DNA of 64,000 nucleotides from Streptomyces sp. HNM0574 (GCF_012726235.1 NZ_JAASAH010000004.1:389522-453521); one strand, 5' to 3'; numbered from the stretch's first letter, positions 8,430-17,808 are shown. Notes: generated from the letters alone by a model not told the origin. Numbers and translations are program-made.

Positions 8430-9632
8430 TCACGCGACCAGGGGGACGCCGATCACTTCGCTGATGCTCCGCACCCGCGCCGTCGACACCTTCGCGATCC
8501 GCTGCCCGATGACGCCGGGCAACGCCTGATGCTTGACCCACTCCGGCGCGTCGAGACCGACCTCGATCAGCGTGTCACCGGCCTTGTCGTACAGCCCCGC
8601 CGAGCACTGCGCGAGGGCGACGTCGAGCTTGTAGCGGTTGCGGGCGAGCTTGGGCATGGACCGGGGAAGACGCGTGTGCGCAGCCAGTTGGAGCGCCTTT
8701 CCGTGGTTTCCGAGCGCCACGGCGATACCCACGGCCTCGGTGTTCGCGAACGTAGGGCCGAAATGCGTGCCGTACGCCGTCTCATCGCGGCCGAGCCGCG
8801 CTGCCGCCGCGTGAGCCTGCGACAGGTAGTCGTCCGCGGATGTGGCATCACCCCGGCGCGAGGCTGCCACGGCCGCCGCGATCATCAGCCGTCCGTACAT
8901 GAGGAGTTGAGGGCGCGGCGACTTGCTGAACGAGGGTTCGATACGCGAAGCCGCACGCTCCGCGACGGCAACCGCTTGCGGCACCTTCGCGCTCCGCAGG
9001 TGAATCCACGACAGCGTGGAATCCGTGACCGCGGCCAGCAGAGCATCACCGGAAGCGCCTTCCACGTACCGTGCGGAGGTGAGGGCGCTCAGCGCCAGAT
9101 CACGTTGCCCGAGCAGCATCGCGGTCGACGAGGCGAACTGGTAGGCGCTGGCGAGGAGCGCACCGAGTCGCTCGCGTTCGCACCCCACCGCCTGGACGTA
9201 GCGGGCACTCCCTTCGAGTACCACCTTGGCGGTGAGTTCGCTCAGTTCCACGAAGTCGCCCCGCCAGTAGGCCGCGCACATACCGTCATGAGCGCTCGAC
9301 AGTTCGCTGACCGTACTCGGCTCCTCAACGCCTTCCCACCCACCGAGCGCACTGTCGTGCACCGCGTCGGAAAGCCGCCGGACAGCGGTCCGGGTATCCC
9401 TGCTCATCCCCCGCCGCGGCGCCTGCTGGCCCAGGATCACGCCCACGTCCGTGCGGAGCGCGGCGGCGAGCTTGAGCAGGGAGCCGACGGACAGTTCGCC
9501 GCGGTCCTGCTCGGCCTTCTGGATCAGGGCGTACGAGACGCCCGCCGCTTCGGCCAGGCCCTGTTGTGTCAGGTCGGTGCCCCGTAGGGCCTTGATGCGC
9601 TTACCGGTCGTCAGATCAGCCCAGTTGCTCAC
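8430..9632 (-). CDS. XRE-family helix-turn-helix regulator with long C-terminal helical domain
   Basis: Residues about 10-65 form a Cro/C1-type HTH (LTQQGLAEAAGVSYALIQKAE). The remaining 330 residues are alpha-helical and TPR-like, an architecture common in Streptomyces regulators that sense peptides or sit beside RiPP-like operons. GTG 9632 has GAGGTG upstream. It is the first gene of the six-gene minus-strand set leading to the 46-aa peptide and PIMT-like enzyme, and is probably their regulator, although a nested hairpin separates it from the rest. Confidence 0.78.
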   Translation of the reverse strand: MSNWADLTTGKRIKALRGTDLTQQGLAEAAGVSYALIQKAEQDRGELSVGSLLKLAAALRTDVGVILGQQAPRRGMSRDTRTAVRRLSDAVHDSALGGWEGVEEPSTVSELSSAHDGMCAAYWRGDFVELSELTAKVVLEGSARYVQAVGCERERLGALLASAYQFASSTAMLLGQRDLALSALTSARYVEGASGDALLAAVTDSTLSWIHLRSAKVPQAVAVAERAASRIEPSFSKSPRPQLLMYGRLMIAAAVAASRRGDATSADDYLSQAHAAAARLGRDETAYGTHFGPTFANTEAVGIAVALGNHGKALQLAAHTRLPRSMPKLARNRYKLDVALAQCSAGLYDKAGDTLIEVGLDAPEWVKHQALPGVIGQRIAKVSTARVRSISEVIGVPLVA

Positions 9633-9718
9633 GTGTGCACCTCAGCGGGTTCGGGCGTGGTGGCGTCACGTCCGATGGTAGGGCGGCGGGCAGTCCGGCG
9701 GCACGTGTCCGGCGCCGC

Positions 9719-10504
9719 TCAACTGCCCGCCCGCTTCGGCAGAGTGAGGATCTCCGCCCCCTCCTCCGTGACGGCGATGGTGTGTTCGGAGTGGGCCGTG
9801 CGGCAGCCGGTGGCGCTGCGGAGGGTCCAGCCGTCGGGGTCGGTGACGAGTTCGGCGGTGTCGGCCATGACCCAGGGTTCCAGGGCCAGGAGGAGGCCGG
9901 GGCGGAGCCGGTAACCGCGGCCCGGGCGGCCGGTGTTGGGGACGTGCGGGTCCTGGTGCATGGTCGAACCGATGCCGTGGCCGCCGAACTCGGTGTTGAC
10001 CGCGTACCCCGCCTCGCCGAGGACGGTGCCGATGGCGTGCGAGAGGTCGCCGATGCGGGCCCCGGGGCGGGCGGCGGCGATGCCGGCGGCGAGGGCGCGT
10101 TCGGTCGCGTCGATCATGGCGACGCTCTCCGGGGGCTTCGAGGTGCCGACGAGGAAGCTGACGGCGGCGTCGGCGGCGATGCCGCGCAGGGAGACGGCGA
10201 GGTCGAGGGTGAGCAGGTCGCCGTCGGCGAGCGTGCGGTCGTGCGGGCGGCCGTGCAGGACGGCGTCGTTGACGCCGGTGCAGATGTAGTGGGCGAACGG
10301 GCCGCGGCCGAAGGACGGTTCGTAGTCGACGTAGCAGGACTGCGCCCCGGCCTCGGCGATCATCTCCTTCGCCCACCGGTCGATGTCCAGCAGGTTCGTG
10401 CCGACCGCGGTCCGGGCCCTGAGCGTCCGCAGGATGTCGCCGACGAGGGCGCCGGCGTCTCTCGCCCGGCCCAGGAGGGCGGGGTGGTTGAGGATCTCGA
10501 TCAT
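9719..10504 (-). CDS. map: Type I methionine aminopeptidase
   Basis: Cytosolic metallopeptidase removing N-terminal Met. Family metal ligands are visible: the Asp pair in GDLLTLDLAVSLRGIAADAA, His in FGGHGIGSTMHQDP, Glu in LALEPW and Glu in SEHTIAV. About 261 residues, the normal catalytic size without the N-terminal zinc-finger extension. ATG 10504 is about 8 nt after a TATAGT -10 element on the minus strand, so the mRNA is probably leaderless. Divergent from a small XRE regulator with which it shares a repeat operator. Streptomyces carry several map genes; this one looks like a regulated accessory copy. Confidence 0.88.
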   Translation of the reverse strand: MIEILNHPALLGRARDAGALVGDILRTLRARTAVGTNLLDIDRWAKEMIAEAGAQSCYVDYEPSFGRGPFAHYICTGVNDAVLHGRPHDRTLADGDLLTLDLAVSLRGIAADAAVSFLVGTSKPPESVAMIDATERALAAGIAAARPGARIGDLSHAIGTVLGEAGYAVNTEFGGHGIGSTMHQDPHVPNTGRPGRGYRLRPGLLLALEPWVMADTAELVTDPDGWTLRSATGCRTAHSEHTIAVTEEGAEILTLPKRAGS

Positions 10505-10512
10505 GCCCAATA

Positions 10513-10559
10513 ACTATACCGGTCAAAAATTACCGGTCAAACTGTACCGGTACTAGAAT
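10513..10559. promoter_or_regulatory. Shared operator/promoter of map and the small XRE gene
   Basis: Three direct copies of TACCGGT begin at 10517, 10531 and 10545, an exact 14-nt period, the first two extended as TACCGGTCAAA. ACCGGT is itself palindromic. A -10-like TATAGT (minus strand, 10518-10513) and TAGAAT (plus strand, 10554-10559) flank the array, each 7-8 nt from the ATG it serves. This fits autoregulation by the XRE protein of two leaderless divergent transcripts. Confidence 0.7.
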
Positions 10560-10566
10560 CGGCCGC

Positions 10567-10851
10567 ATGGTCCGACTGCCGCTCACCCCCGAAGAGGTCG
10601 CCCGCGGACAGCGCCTCGGCGCGCTCCTGCGACAGGCCAGAGGCGAGCGCTCGATGCTCGACGTCGCGCTCGACGCCCGCGTCTCGCCGGAGACCCTCCG
10701 GAAGATCGAGTCGGGCCGCGTGGCCACCCCGGCCTTCCCGACCATCGCGGCGATCTCCGACGTCCTCGGCCTCTCGCTCGACGCGGTGTGGACCGAGATC
10801 AGCCGCCCGGTACCCGAGGAAGAGACCGACCGGGAGCGGGTCGCCTCCTGA
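10567..10851 (+). CDS. Small XRE-family regulator
   Basis: A 94-residue protein consisting mainly of one Cro/C1-type HTH (SMLDVALDARVSPETLRKIE, FPTIAAISDVLGLSLDAV). ATG 10567 follows TAGAAT by 7 nt, suggesting a leaderless message. It faces map across a triple-repeat operator that it probably binds. Confidence 0.85.
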   Translation: MVRLPLTPEEVARGQRLGALLRQARGERSMLDVALDARVSPETLRKIESGRVATPAFPTIAAISDVLGLSLDAVWTEISRPVPEEETDRERVAS

Positions 10852-10960
10852 GTCCCCGTCCTGCGGGACGCATGCTGATCTTCGGGCATAAAGTTCTGCA
10901 TTGTCTTATCGCGTTCGCGTTGAAATGACCGTTGACAGAGCAGCAGCCGAACCCTACTGA

Positions 10961-12934
10961 ATGAGATCTTCAATGTGGGTGTACCTAGGATTACAGTTGC
11001 TTCTGGCCAGTGCCGCGATAACAGTACGAGTAGCAGCGTACTTCCGGACACAGTCCAGAAAACCCGTCCCAGCACCCCACCCACAACGCCTGGGTCCCTA
11101 CGACGTCGCGATGCTGCTCGGAAACTCCGGCCGTGTCGTCGAGACCGCACTCACCTACCTGGTTGATTCGGGCGCGGTAGGCGTTCACCCCGGCCGTGAC
11201 CCCGAGCTCCAGCCGAGGCAGGATGCTCATCAGCGCGCCCGGGACCCTGTGCAGCGTCAGGTACTCGATCTCATTCCGCACAGCCGGAACCTGCACCTGC
11301 TCACCTTTGCTTTCGCGCGAACCGATGTCGCCGGGCACCTGCGGTCCAGGATGGCTTCATACGGGCTCATGGTCGTCCATCGGCGGCACATGGTCGTCAC
11401 ATGGCTGATACGCGCCCTATTCGTGCTCCCGCTGATCGCAACGGCGACCTTCGTCGGACTGGAGCATACGTCGGGCAATGTTCTCTTTGCCATGTTGCTG
11501 GGCCACCTGTTTGTCACCATCATTCCCATGCTTCTGTGCGAGGGCACACTTCCACTCAACGTCACCCGCTCCGGAAAGGCGCTGAGGAAGGCAATCGAGA
11601 ACGCGCTGGACGAACAAGACTCTGAGCATGACGTTTCCGCTGAGGACGCGGGGAAGGCCGGCGGGATCGTTTTCTCATATGCGGAGGAGCGGTCCGCCGA
11701 GGACTTGCCGAAGGCCGGCGAGACCGTTTTCTCGCATGCGGAGGAGTGGGGCCTCGAACCCGAATGGTTCGGTTCAGCCGCCGGCCTCGTTCCCTTCCTT
11801 GGCCTGGACGGTTACCTCGGCGAGCAGGGCGAGCGCATCACATTCCAGCATTATGACCACCTGACGAGCGGAATCATACGGACACCACAGGGGCAGAACC
11901 GACGTCTCGGGCTGGCCTACAGGTCATTGGGGGTGATCTGCACCCTGTTCGGCGTGTATTTCGGCTTGAGCCTTTTCCACAGTATTATGCATTTCCTGCT
12001 GGCCTGGATTCTCATCTCGGTGGGCGTACGCCTGACACGGCTGGGGAGGAAACACCGGACGCCGGTACACCAGGCCCCGGCAAGGCCTCAGCAATTTTAC
12101 GCCGGAAGCCGGCCTCCCGTTCTGTACCTTCGTTCTTTTGATCACGATGCTCTGCTGGAAACACCGGGCCCAAAGATCAGGTCAGCACTTTTCGGAGCTC
12201 GCACGTCATACGTCGAGGAACTCGCCACCGCGGTTCGCCCGTTCGGCAATATGGTCGCGATCGGCAATCCAGCTGATTCGCTCCCCGGGTTGGGCCCTTC
12301 TCACATCTACGTGCCACCGCAGCTCGAACCAGAAAGGGTGCACGGACAGCTCGCGCTATGGCAGTCGGAAGTACTGAGGCTCGTGCACTCCTCTTCGCTC
12401 GTTCTGATATCGGCGGGACACGGCAACGGGCTGCGCTGGGAATTCGAGCAGGTGACCTCGCTCGTGTCGCCCCAGAGGCTGGTCGTCCTCGTGCCGCTCA
12501 GCCGCGCTGGTTACCAGCGATTTCGAGCACAAACCAGTGCGTACTTCTGGCTGGGACTGCCCGATGACCCACGAAAGAAGGACACGTATTCCCGGGAAGG
12601 GCGGGAACAGATCCACGGCCTGATCTACTTCGAGCAGGACTGGACGCCGCATTTCGTTCCGTTCAAAGAGCGCCCGTTGGCCCAGTTGCACCTCGGCCGA
12701 GTCGCCGTTCGTCCCAGCATGCGCAAGATGCGAAATCGGCTCATTCACGCGATGTACCCGGTGTTCCGGGGCAATCGAGCCCACTGGCAAGGCCTCCAGG
12801 TCGCCGTCCCCTTCGGAAAAACCAGCAGGCATCGAGTCGCGCCCGGCGCGTCTTGGGCGTCCACTGCATTCCTGCTCGTGGTTGCGGCTGCTTTTTCTTT
12901 GCCACTTCTGGCCTGGCTCGGAATCCTGCGCTAA
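10961..12934 (+). CDS. Membrane protein: TIGR04222-like N-terminus plus TIR-like cytosolic domain
   Basis: A 657-residue protein. It has an N-terminal membrane segment, then a segment resembling TIGR04222 actinobacterial membrane proteins (GPYDVAMLLGNSGRVVETAL), two hydrophobic helices around residues 150-205, two more around residues 325-355, and a cytosolic domain from about residue 385: VLYLRSFDHDALLE, GNMVAIGNPADSLPGLG, VLISAGHGNGLRWEFEQ. This last pattern is that of a TIR/STIR-like fold of bacterial membrane proteins. A final C-terminal hydrophobic helix follows. Base composition is clearly lower in GC than its neighbours and codon 11 is TTA, so translation may depend on bldA tRNA. ATG 10961 or ATG 10973 could be the start. 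A role in defence or signalling is inference. Confidence 0.7.
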   Translation: MRSSMWVYLGLQLLLASAAITVRVAAYFRTQSRKPVPAPHPQRLGPYDVAMLLGNSGRVVETALTYLVDSGAVGVHPGRDPELQPRQDAHQRARDPVQRQVLDLIPHSRNLHLLTFAFARTDVAGHLRSRMASYGLMVVHRRHMVVTWLIRALFVLPLIATATFVGLEHTSGNVLFAMLLGHLFVTIIPMLLCEGTLPLNVTRSGKALRKAIENALDEQDSEHDVSAEDAGKAGGIVFSYAEERSAEDLPKAGETVFSHAEEWGLEPEWFGSAAGLVPFLGLDGYLGEQGERITFQHYDHLTSGIIRTPQGQNRRLGLAYRSLGVICTLFGVYFGLSLFHSIMHFLLAWILISVGVRLTRLGRKHRTPVHQAPARPQQFYAGSRPPVLYLRSFDHDALLETPGPKIRSALFGARTSYVEELATAVRPFGNMVAIGNPADSLPGLGPSHIYVPPQLEPERVHGQLALWQSEVLRLVHSSSLVLISAGHGNGLRWEFEQVTSLVSPQRLVVLVPLSRAGYQRFRAQTSAYFWLGLPDDPRKKDTYSREGREQIHGLIYFEQDWTPHFVPFKERPLAQLHLGRVAVRPSMRKMRNRLIHAMYPVFRGNRAHWQGLQVAVPFGKTSRHRVAPGASWASTAFLLVVAAAFSLPLLAWLGILR

Positions 12935-13134
12935 TAGGTCAATGCTCCATCAGCGGGATCTACCGGCTGAAGGAACGTCCTGACCGACCCCGGTACGCAG
13001 GCCGCGCCGTGGCCGGGCGTGCACCGCTCGACAGACAGGCCACGGAACGATCCAAGTCCCCGCCCCCCGCCCGCCGTTGGGGCCCGGTGCGTTTCCGGGC
13101 CCGTGCCCCGGCCCGCGCGGCTACGCTGCGGCGC

Positions 13135-13893
13135 ATGGACACGGACCGAGCGACCGACGCGCCACAGGACTCCGACCGGCCCCGCCTGAACGACTACGAG
13201 AGCTTCGCCGCCGCCTACTCGGCGGAGAACGAGAACAACCTCGTCAACGGGTACTACGCGCGCCCCGCGATGGTCCGCCTCGCGGGGGACGTGGCGGGCC
13301 GCCGCGTGCTGGACGCCGGGTGCGGCTCCGGGCCGCTGACCGCCGCGCTGCGCGAGCGCGGGGCGCACGTCACCGGCGTCGACGTCAGCCCCGCGATGCT
13401 GGAGCTGGCGCGGCGGCGCCTCGGCGAGGACGCCGACCTGCACCTGGCGGACCTGGCCGGCCGACTGCCGTTCGCGGACGGCGCGTTCGACGTCGTCGTC
13501 TCCTCGCTGGTGCTGCACTACCTGGAGGACTGGGGGCCGACGCTGGCCGAGCTGCGGCGCGTGCTCGGGCCCGGCGGGCGGCTGGTGGCCTCGGTGGACC
13601 ACCCCTTCGTGGCGTACACCCTCCAGGACCCGCGGCCGGACTACTTCGCGTCCACCAGCTACACCTTCGACTGGTCGTTCGACGGACGGCTCCACCCGAT
13701 GCGGTTCTGGCGGAAGCCGCTGCACGCCATGACCGAGGCCTTCACCGCGGCGGGCTTCCGGATCACCGCCCTCAGCGAGCCGCAGCCCGAACCGGCGGCG
13801 CGCGAACTGTTCCCCGAGGAGTTCGCGACCCTCTCGACGAGCACCTGCTTCCTGTTCTTCGTCGTCCAGGTACCCGAGGAGGACGGGGACTAG
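13135..13893 (+). CDS. Class I SAM-dependent methyltransferase
   Basis: A 252-residue soluble methyltransferase of the UbiE/Methyltransf_11 type. The SAM loop VLDAGCGSGPLTAAL is near residue 55, followed by VTGVDVSPAMLELARRRL, FDVVVSSLVLHYLEDW and the GGRLVASVDHPF strand. The C-terminal third carries the substrate-binding part, not informative about the acceptor. ATG 13135 is chosen because the conserved region starts soon after. The gene converges with a hypothetical protein with stop codons overlapping by 4 nt. Confidence 0.8.
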   Translation: MDTDRATDAPQDSDRPRLNDYESFAAAYSAENENNLVNGYYARPAMVRLAGDVAGRRVLDAGCGSGPLTAALRERGAHVTGVDVSPAMLELARRRLGEDADLHLADLAGRLPFADGAFDVVVSSLVLHYLEDWGPTLAELRRVLGPGGRLVASVDHPFVAYTLQDPRPDYFASTSYTFDWSFDGRLHPMRFWRKPLHAMTEAFTAAGFRITALSEPQPEPAARELFPEEFATLSTSTCFLFFVVQVPEEDGD

Positions 13894-14411
13894 CCGGCCC
13901 ACTCCCGCAGCAGCCGCTCCCGCTCCGCCTGGCGCGGCGTCCCGCCCTCGTGGGCGCGGCCCCACTCCGCCATCGCGGCCAGCGTCGTCTCCATCGTCGC
14001 GGCGCCCTCGGTGAGGCGGGCCAGGAGGGCGAGGGAGAGGTCCGCCTCGGCCTTGGGGTAGCCGACCGCAGCGGCCGCGTACGCCCCCGACTCCTGTTCG
14101 CCGTCGGGCCCTTGGACCCGCACCGTCATCAGCGGCGGGGCGTCCTCGGTGTGCGCGTACGCCCCGGGGAGGACCAGGCTCCCCACCGTGCCGAGCGCGA
14201 GGTCCTTGACCACTCCGGCCTGCCGTACGAGGGACTTCAGGGGGACGTCCGTCACCGTCAGAGCCGTCACGTCCTCCCACAGGCGGAGGCCGGACTGCGC
14301 CTCGCCGAGGGACACCACGCCCTCGCCGGTCAGCCGCACCCCCGGAGCCGCCCCGGCCGGCTTCGCGCCCACGTACACATCGCCCTCGGCGATCCAGAAC
14401 AGGCCCACCAT
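13890..14411 (-). CDS. Conserved hypothetical protein
   Basis: A 173-residue protein beginning MVGLFWIAEGDVYVGAKP and ending in a helical, Arg-rich tail. I recognise no catalytic motif. The N-terminal half looks like a beta-rich domain and the C-terminal half is helical. ATG 14411 is used; GTG 14417 would add two residues. It overlaps the stop of the convergent methyltransferase gene. Confidence 0.6.
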   Translation of the reverse strand: MVGLFWIAEGDVYVGAKPAGAAPGVRLTGEGVVSLGEAQSGLRLWEDVTALTVTDVPLKSLVRQAGVVKDLALGTVGSLVLPGAYAHTEDAPPLMTVRVQGPDGEQESGAYAAAAVGYPKAEADLSLALLARLTEGAATMETTLAAMAEWGRAHEGGTPRQAERERLLREWAG

Positions 14412-14514
14412 GGCCACGGTTCGCTCATTTCCCCCGACGGCCGCGCCGTCGTGTCACATGTCAAAAGATCAGGTCGAAGGCCGCAACGCGCGGCGCACCC
14501 GGGAGGTTCCCGCC

Positions 14515-15282
14515 TCAGCCCAGCCGCTCCCGCACCCACTCCAGCGCGCTCCCCGGGTCCGGGGCGACGGGGACGCCGTCGGGCGTCGCGGGGCGGCGGA
14601 CGACGAGGACGGGGACGCCCGCCTCGCGCGCGGCCGTGAGCTTGGGCGCCGTCGCCGCGGCGCCGCTGTCCTTGGTGACGACGACGTCGACGCGGTGCCG
14701 CCGGATCAGCTCCCGCTCCCCGTCCAGCGTGAACGGGCCCCGGTCCAGCACGGTCTCCATCCGCGGCGGGTGCGGCGGCTCGGGCGGGTCGACGGAGCGG
14801 ACGAGGAACCACAGCGCGTCCAGGTGCGCGAAGGAGGCGAGGCCCATGCGGCCGGTGGTGAGGAAGACCCGCTCGCCGAGTCCGGGCAGCAGGCGGGCCG
14901 CGTCGTCCAGCGAGTCCGCGTGCGTCCACCGGTCGCCGTCCGACGGGACCCACCCGGGCCTGCGCAGGGCGAGCAGGGGAACATGGACGGCGGCAGCGGC
15001 CTCGGCCGCGCTGAAACTGATCGTTCCGGCGAAAGGATGGGTGGCGTCGATGAGTGCGGCGACCCGCTGTTCGCGCAGCCACCGCGCCATACCCTCGGGG
15101 CCGCCGAAGCCTCCGACCCGCACCTCGCCCACGGGCAGCCGCGGCCGCGCCACGCGCCCGGCCAGCGAGGTCGTCACGCGCAGCCACGGCATGCTCTCCG
15201 CCAGCCGCGCCGCGAGGTCCCTGGCCTCGCTCGTACCGCCCAGGACGAGCACGTGCGGGACTGCTGTGTCCGTGGAGGCCAT
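14515..15282 (-). CDS. cobK: CobK, precorrin-6A reductase
   Basis: NADPH-dependent reductase of the macrocycle in corrin synthesis (CobK/CbiJ family). The N-terminal nucleotide-binding strand is VLVLGGTSEARDLAARL, followed by IDATHPFAGTISFSA, the family signature, and FLTTGRMGLASF later. Length 255 aa is normal. ATG 15282 lies 20 nt from the divergent cbiD start, so the two share a promoter region. Confidence 0.9.
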   Translation of the reverse strand: MASTDTAVPHVLVLGGTSEARDLAARLAESMPWLRVTTSLAGRVARPRLPVGEVRVGGFGGPEGMARWLREQRVAALIDATHPFAGTISFSAAEAAAAVHVPLLALRRPGWVPSDGDRWTHADSLDDAARLLPGLGERVFLTTGRMGLASFAHLDALWFLVRSVDPPEPPHPPRMETVLDRGPFTLDGERELIRRHRVDVVVTKDSGAAATAPKLTAAREAGVPVLVVRRPATPDGVPVAPDPGSALEWVRERLG

Positions 15283-15302
15283 GGGTTTCCTGGAGTCCTT
15301 CC

Positions 15303-16451
15303 GTGACTGAGTCCACATCCGCCGGCACCGCCGTGAGCGGCGGCCGCAGCGCCCAACTCAAGCACACCGGCCTGCGGCCCGGATGGACGACCGGCGCCTG
15401 CGCGACGGCCGCCGCCACCGCCGCCTACACGGCCCTGCTGACCGGCGACTTCCCCGACCCGGTGACGGTCACCCTGCCCAAGGGCCACACCCCGTCCTTC
15501 GCGCTGGCCGTCGAGGAACTGACCGCGGACGCGGCGACCGCGGGCGTGGTGAAGGACGCGGGCGACGACCCGGACGTCACGCACGGCGTGCTGATCCGGG
15601 CGACGGTACGGGAGGCCGCGCCGGGCAGCGGCGTCGTCTTCCGCGCGGGCCCGGGCGTCGGCACGGTCACCCGCCCCGGGCTGCCGCTGGACGTGGGCGA
15701 ACCCGCGGTCAACCCCGTGCCCCGGCAGCTGATCCGGGAGCACCTGGCCCGGGTGGCGGCCGAGCACGGCGGCAGCGGCGACGTGGAGGTCACGATCGGC
15801 GCGGACGGCGGCGAGGAGATCGCCCGCAGCACCTGGAACCCGCGCCTGGGCATCCTCGGCGGCCTCTCGGTGCTGGGCACGACCGGCGTGGTCGTCCCGT
15901 ACTCCTGCTCGGCCTGGATCGACTCGATCCGGCGCGGCGTGGACGTGGCACGCGCCGCCGGACGCACCCACGTCGCGGGCTGCACGGGCTCCACCTCGGA
16001 GCGGACGGTCGTCGCCGAGTACGGCCTGCCGGAGGACGCGCTGCTGGACATGGGCGACTTCGCGGGCGCGGTGCTCAAGTACGTACGCCGCCACCCCGTC
16101 GAACGGCTCACCGTCTGCGGCGGGTTCGCGAAGCTGTCGAAGCTGGCGGCCGGACACCTGGACCTGCACTCGGCGCGCTCCCAGGTCGACAAGAGCCACC
16201 TCGCCGAACTGGCCCGCGAGGGCGGCGCCGACGAACGCCTCGCCACCGCCGTCGCCGAGGCCAACACCGGCCTCGCCGCCCTCCACCTCTGCACCGAAGC
16301 CGGCGTCCCCCTCGGCGACCTCGTCGCCACCCACGCCCGCGACCAGTCCCTCACCGTCCTCCGCGGCGCCCCCGTCACCGTCGACGTCCTCTGCATCGAC
16401 CGCGCGGGCAACGTCGTGGGGCGGTCGGAGGTGAGGGGGGCGCGGGGCTGA
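15303..16451 (+). CDS. cbiD: CbiD, (cobalt-)precorrin-5B C1-methyltransferase
   Basis: Methylates C1 of the ring with loss of the C20 fragment. The CbiD signature LRPGWTTGACATAAATAAY is at residue about 23, and NPVPRQLI and TSERTVVAEYGLP follow. The 382-residue length fits. GTG 15303 is preceded by GGAG. CbiD is classically part of the anaerobic route, yet here it stands with oxygen-dependent CobG and CobN; it probably replaces CobF. A GTGATCAC inverted repeat follows the gene. Confidence 0.9.
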   Translation: MTESTSAGTAVSGGRSAQLKHTGLRPGWTTGACATAAATAAYTALLTGDFPDPVTVTLPKGHTPSFALAVEELTADAATAGVVKDAGDDPDVTHGVLIRATVREAAPGSGVVFRAGPGVGTVTRPGLPLDVGEPAVNPVPRQLIREHLARVAAEHGGSGDVEVTIGADGGEEIARSTWNPRLGILGGLSVLGTTGVVVPYSCSAWIDSIRRGVDVARAAGRTHVAGCTGSTSERTVVAEYGLPEDALLDMGDFAGAVLKYVRRHPVERLTVCGGFAKLSKLAAGHLDLHSARSQVDKSHLAELAREGGADERLATAVAEANTGLAALHLCTEAGVPLGDLVATHARDQSLTVLRGAPVTVDVLCIDRAGNVVGRSEVRGARG

Positions 16452-16528
16452 GGGGTTCGCGGGACAGCCAACTCCCCTGTCACTCCTGCCGGTTGGCCGG
16501 ATCCCATCCCCTCGGAAACCCCTTCCGA

Positions 16529-16565
16529 GTGATCACGGAGCGAGCCCCGGCTCCTCGGTGATCAC
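16529..16565. terminator. Inverted repeat downstream of cbiD
   Basis: GTGATCAC occurs at 16529-16536 and again at 16558-16565, with GGAGC and GCTCC between them able to extend the stem. Because GTGATCAC is itself a palindrome, the element could be either a terminator for cbiD or an operator for the gene at 16632. Confidence 0.5.
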
Positions 16566-16631
16566 GCCGGGCATACTACCCACCGAAAGCATTTACGTGC
16601 TTACGGTGACGAACGAGCCCAGGGGAGGGAC

Positions 16632-17759
16632 GTGTTCAGGTCCGGACGGGACAACGTCAGCTCAGTTGCCATGCTGCACAGCTCCATACTGGACAAACTG
16701 CAGGGGCTGACGAGTTCGTTCCACGAGAACCTTCAGGAACTCCGCCAGTCCTCCGAGACTGCGCAGCGGCAGACCCGAGAAGAGACGAAGTCCGAACTCG
16801 CCAAGCTGCGCAAGGACTTCACGCAGACCCACAACCGCGTGACGACCGTCGAAACCCGCACAGCGGACACGGTCGACAACCTCCTCCGCCTCCACCGCAA
16901 GGTGGACGCGCTGTCAGCGGCCTTGAGTTCGGCGGCGAGCGATCTCAGCCGTCTGCGGCACGAAGCACAGGCGCCGTCAGAGGCGCCGGTGCCCGCACCC
17001 ACCGGGAGCGGCGGCGCAGTGGGTGGCCGGACCGCGGCCGAGCACGCCACGGCTCCGGCCGGAACGCCCACGGAAACCGGTCCGGTGACGGACAAGCCCT
17101 TCGTGCCCTCGCCGCGCACGACGCCGGAGCAGAGTCCGGCGGAACAGCGCCCCGATACGACCGGCTCGACCGTGAAGGACCCCGCAGTGCACACACCCCA
17201 GGAACCGGCCGAACCCTCTCGCGAGGGCCAGGAGAACCACGTCCCGTCGGGCGAGGAGGTCGAGTACCGGGCGCTGCTCCTGCGCGCGGCAGGCATCTCC
17301 TCCGGCGCGGTGATCTGTCACCGCGACACGTGGGACTTCCTCGTCGCCCGCGCCTCGGGCCACGCACACTTCCGTCCACCCCGGGAGGTCACCGACCACG
17401 GCCAGGGGCGGGTCCGTGCCGTACTGTCCGGGCGAAGTCTCATCGCCGCCCTGAGCACCCTGCGCGAGACTCGCCTCGCACACGGACGTGAACTCCCCGC
17501 CGTGGACGGCGCCGACGCGGACTGGGCCCTGGCCGAGACCCTCTACCGGCGACTGCGCGACGGCATCCACGGAGCGGGAACCTCGGGTCCGCGCCCCCTC
17601 ACGATCACCTTCGACGACGGGGTCCCCGAAGAGGGCGCCGACGACGGCACCCCGGGGCACGGGGAGGAATACCGGGCCGGCGGAGGGCACGAGGACGGCA
17701 TGGAATCCCGAGGAGACGGCGAGTCCGGGGAGCCCGGGACGGCGGGTTCCGGCTCCTGA
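16632..17759 (+). CDS. Hypothetical protein with N-terminal coiled coil
   Basis: A 375-residue soluble protein. Residues about 10-110 are strongly helical with heptad character ([20 protein letters not shown] onward), then a Pro/Thr/Glu-rich disordered stretch to about residue 205, then a compact domain ([20 protein letters not shown]) and an acidic Gly-rich tail. GTG 16632 has GGGAGGG upstream. There is no known family or catalytic motif. The layout resembles scaffolding or DNA-associated proteins, but no function is assigned. Confidence 0.7.
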   Translation: MFRSGRDNVSSVAMLHSSILDKLQGLTSSFHENLQELRQSSETAQRQTREETKSELAKLRKDFTQTHNRVTTVETRTADTVDNLLRLHRKVDALSAALSSAASDLSRLRHEAQAPSEAPVPAPTGSGGAVGGRTAAEHATAPAGTPTETGPVTDKPFVPSPRTTPEQSPAEQRPDTTGSTVKDPAVHTPQEPAEPSREGQENHVPSGEEVEYRALLLRAAGISSGAVICHRDTWDFLVARASGHAHFRPPREVTDHGQGRVRAVLSGRSLIAALSTLRETRLAHGRELPAVDGADADWALAETLYRRLRDGIHGAGTSGPRPLTITFDDGVPEEGADDGTPGHGEEYRAGGGHEDGMESRGDGESGEPGTAGSGS

Positions 17760-17808
17760 CCCCCTGAGCGGAGCCGGACTCACCCCCGCTCAGCGGCCCT
17801 CGGCCCCC

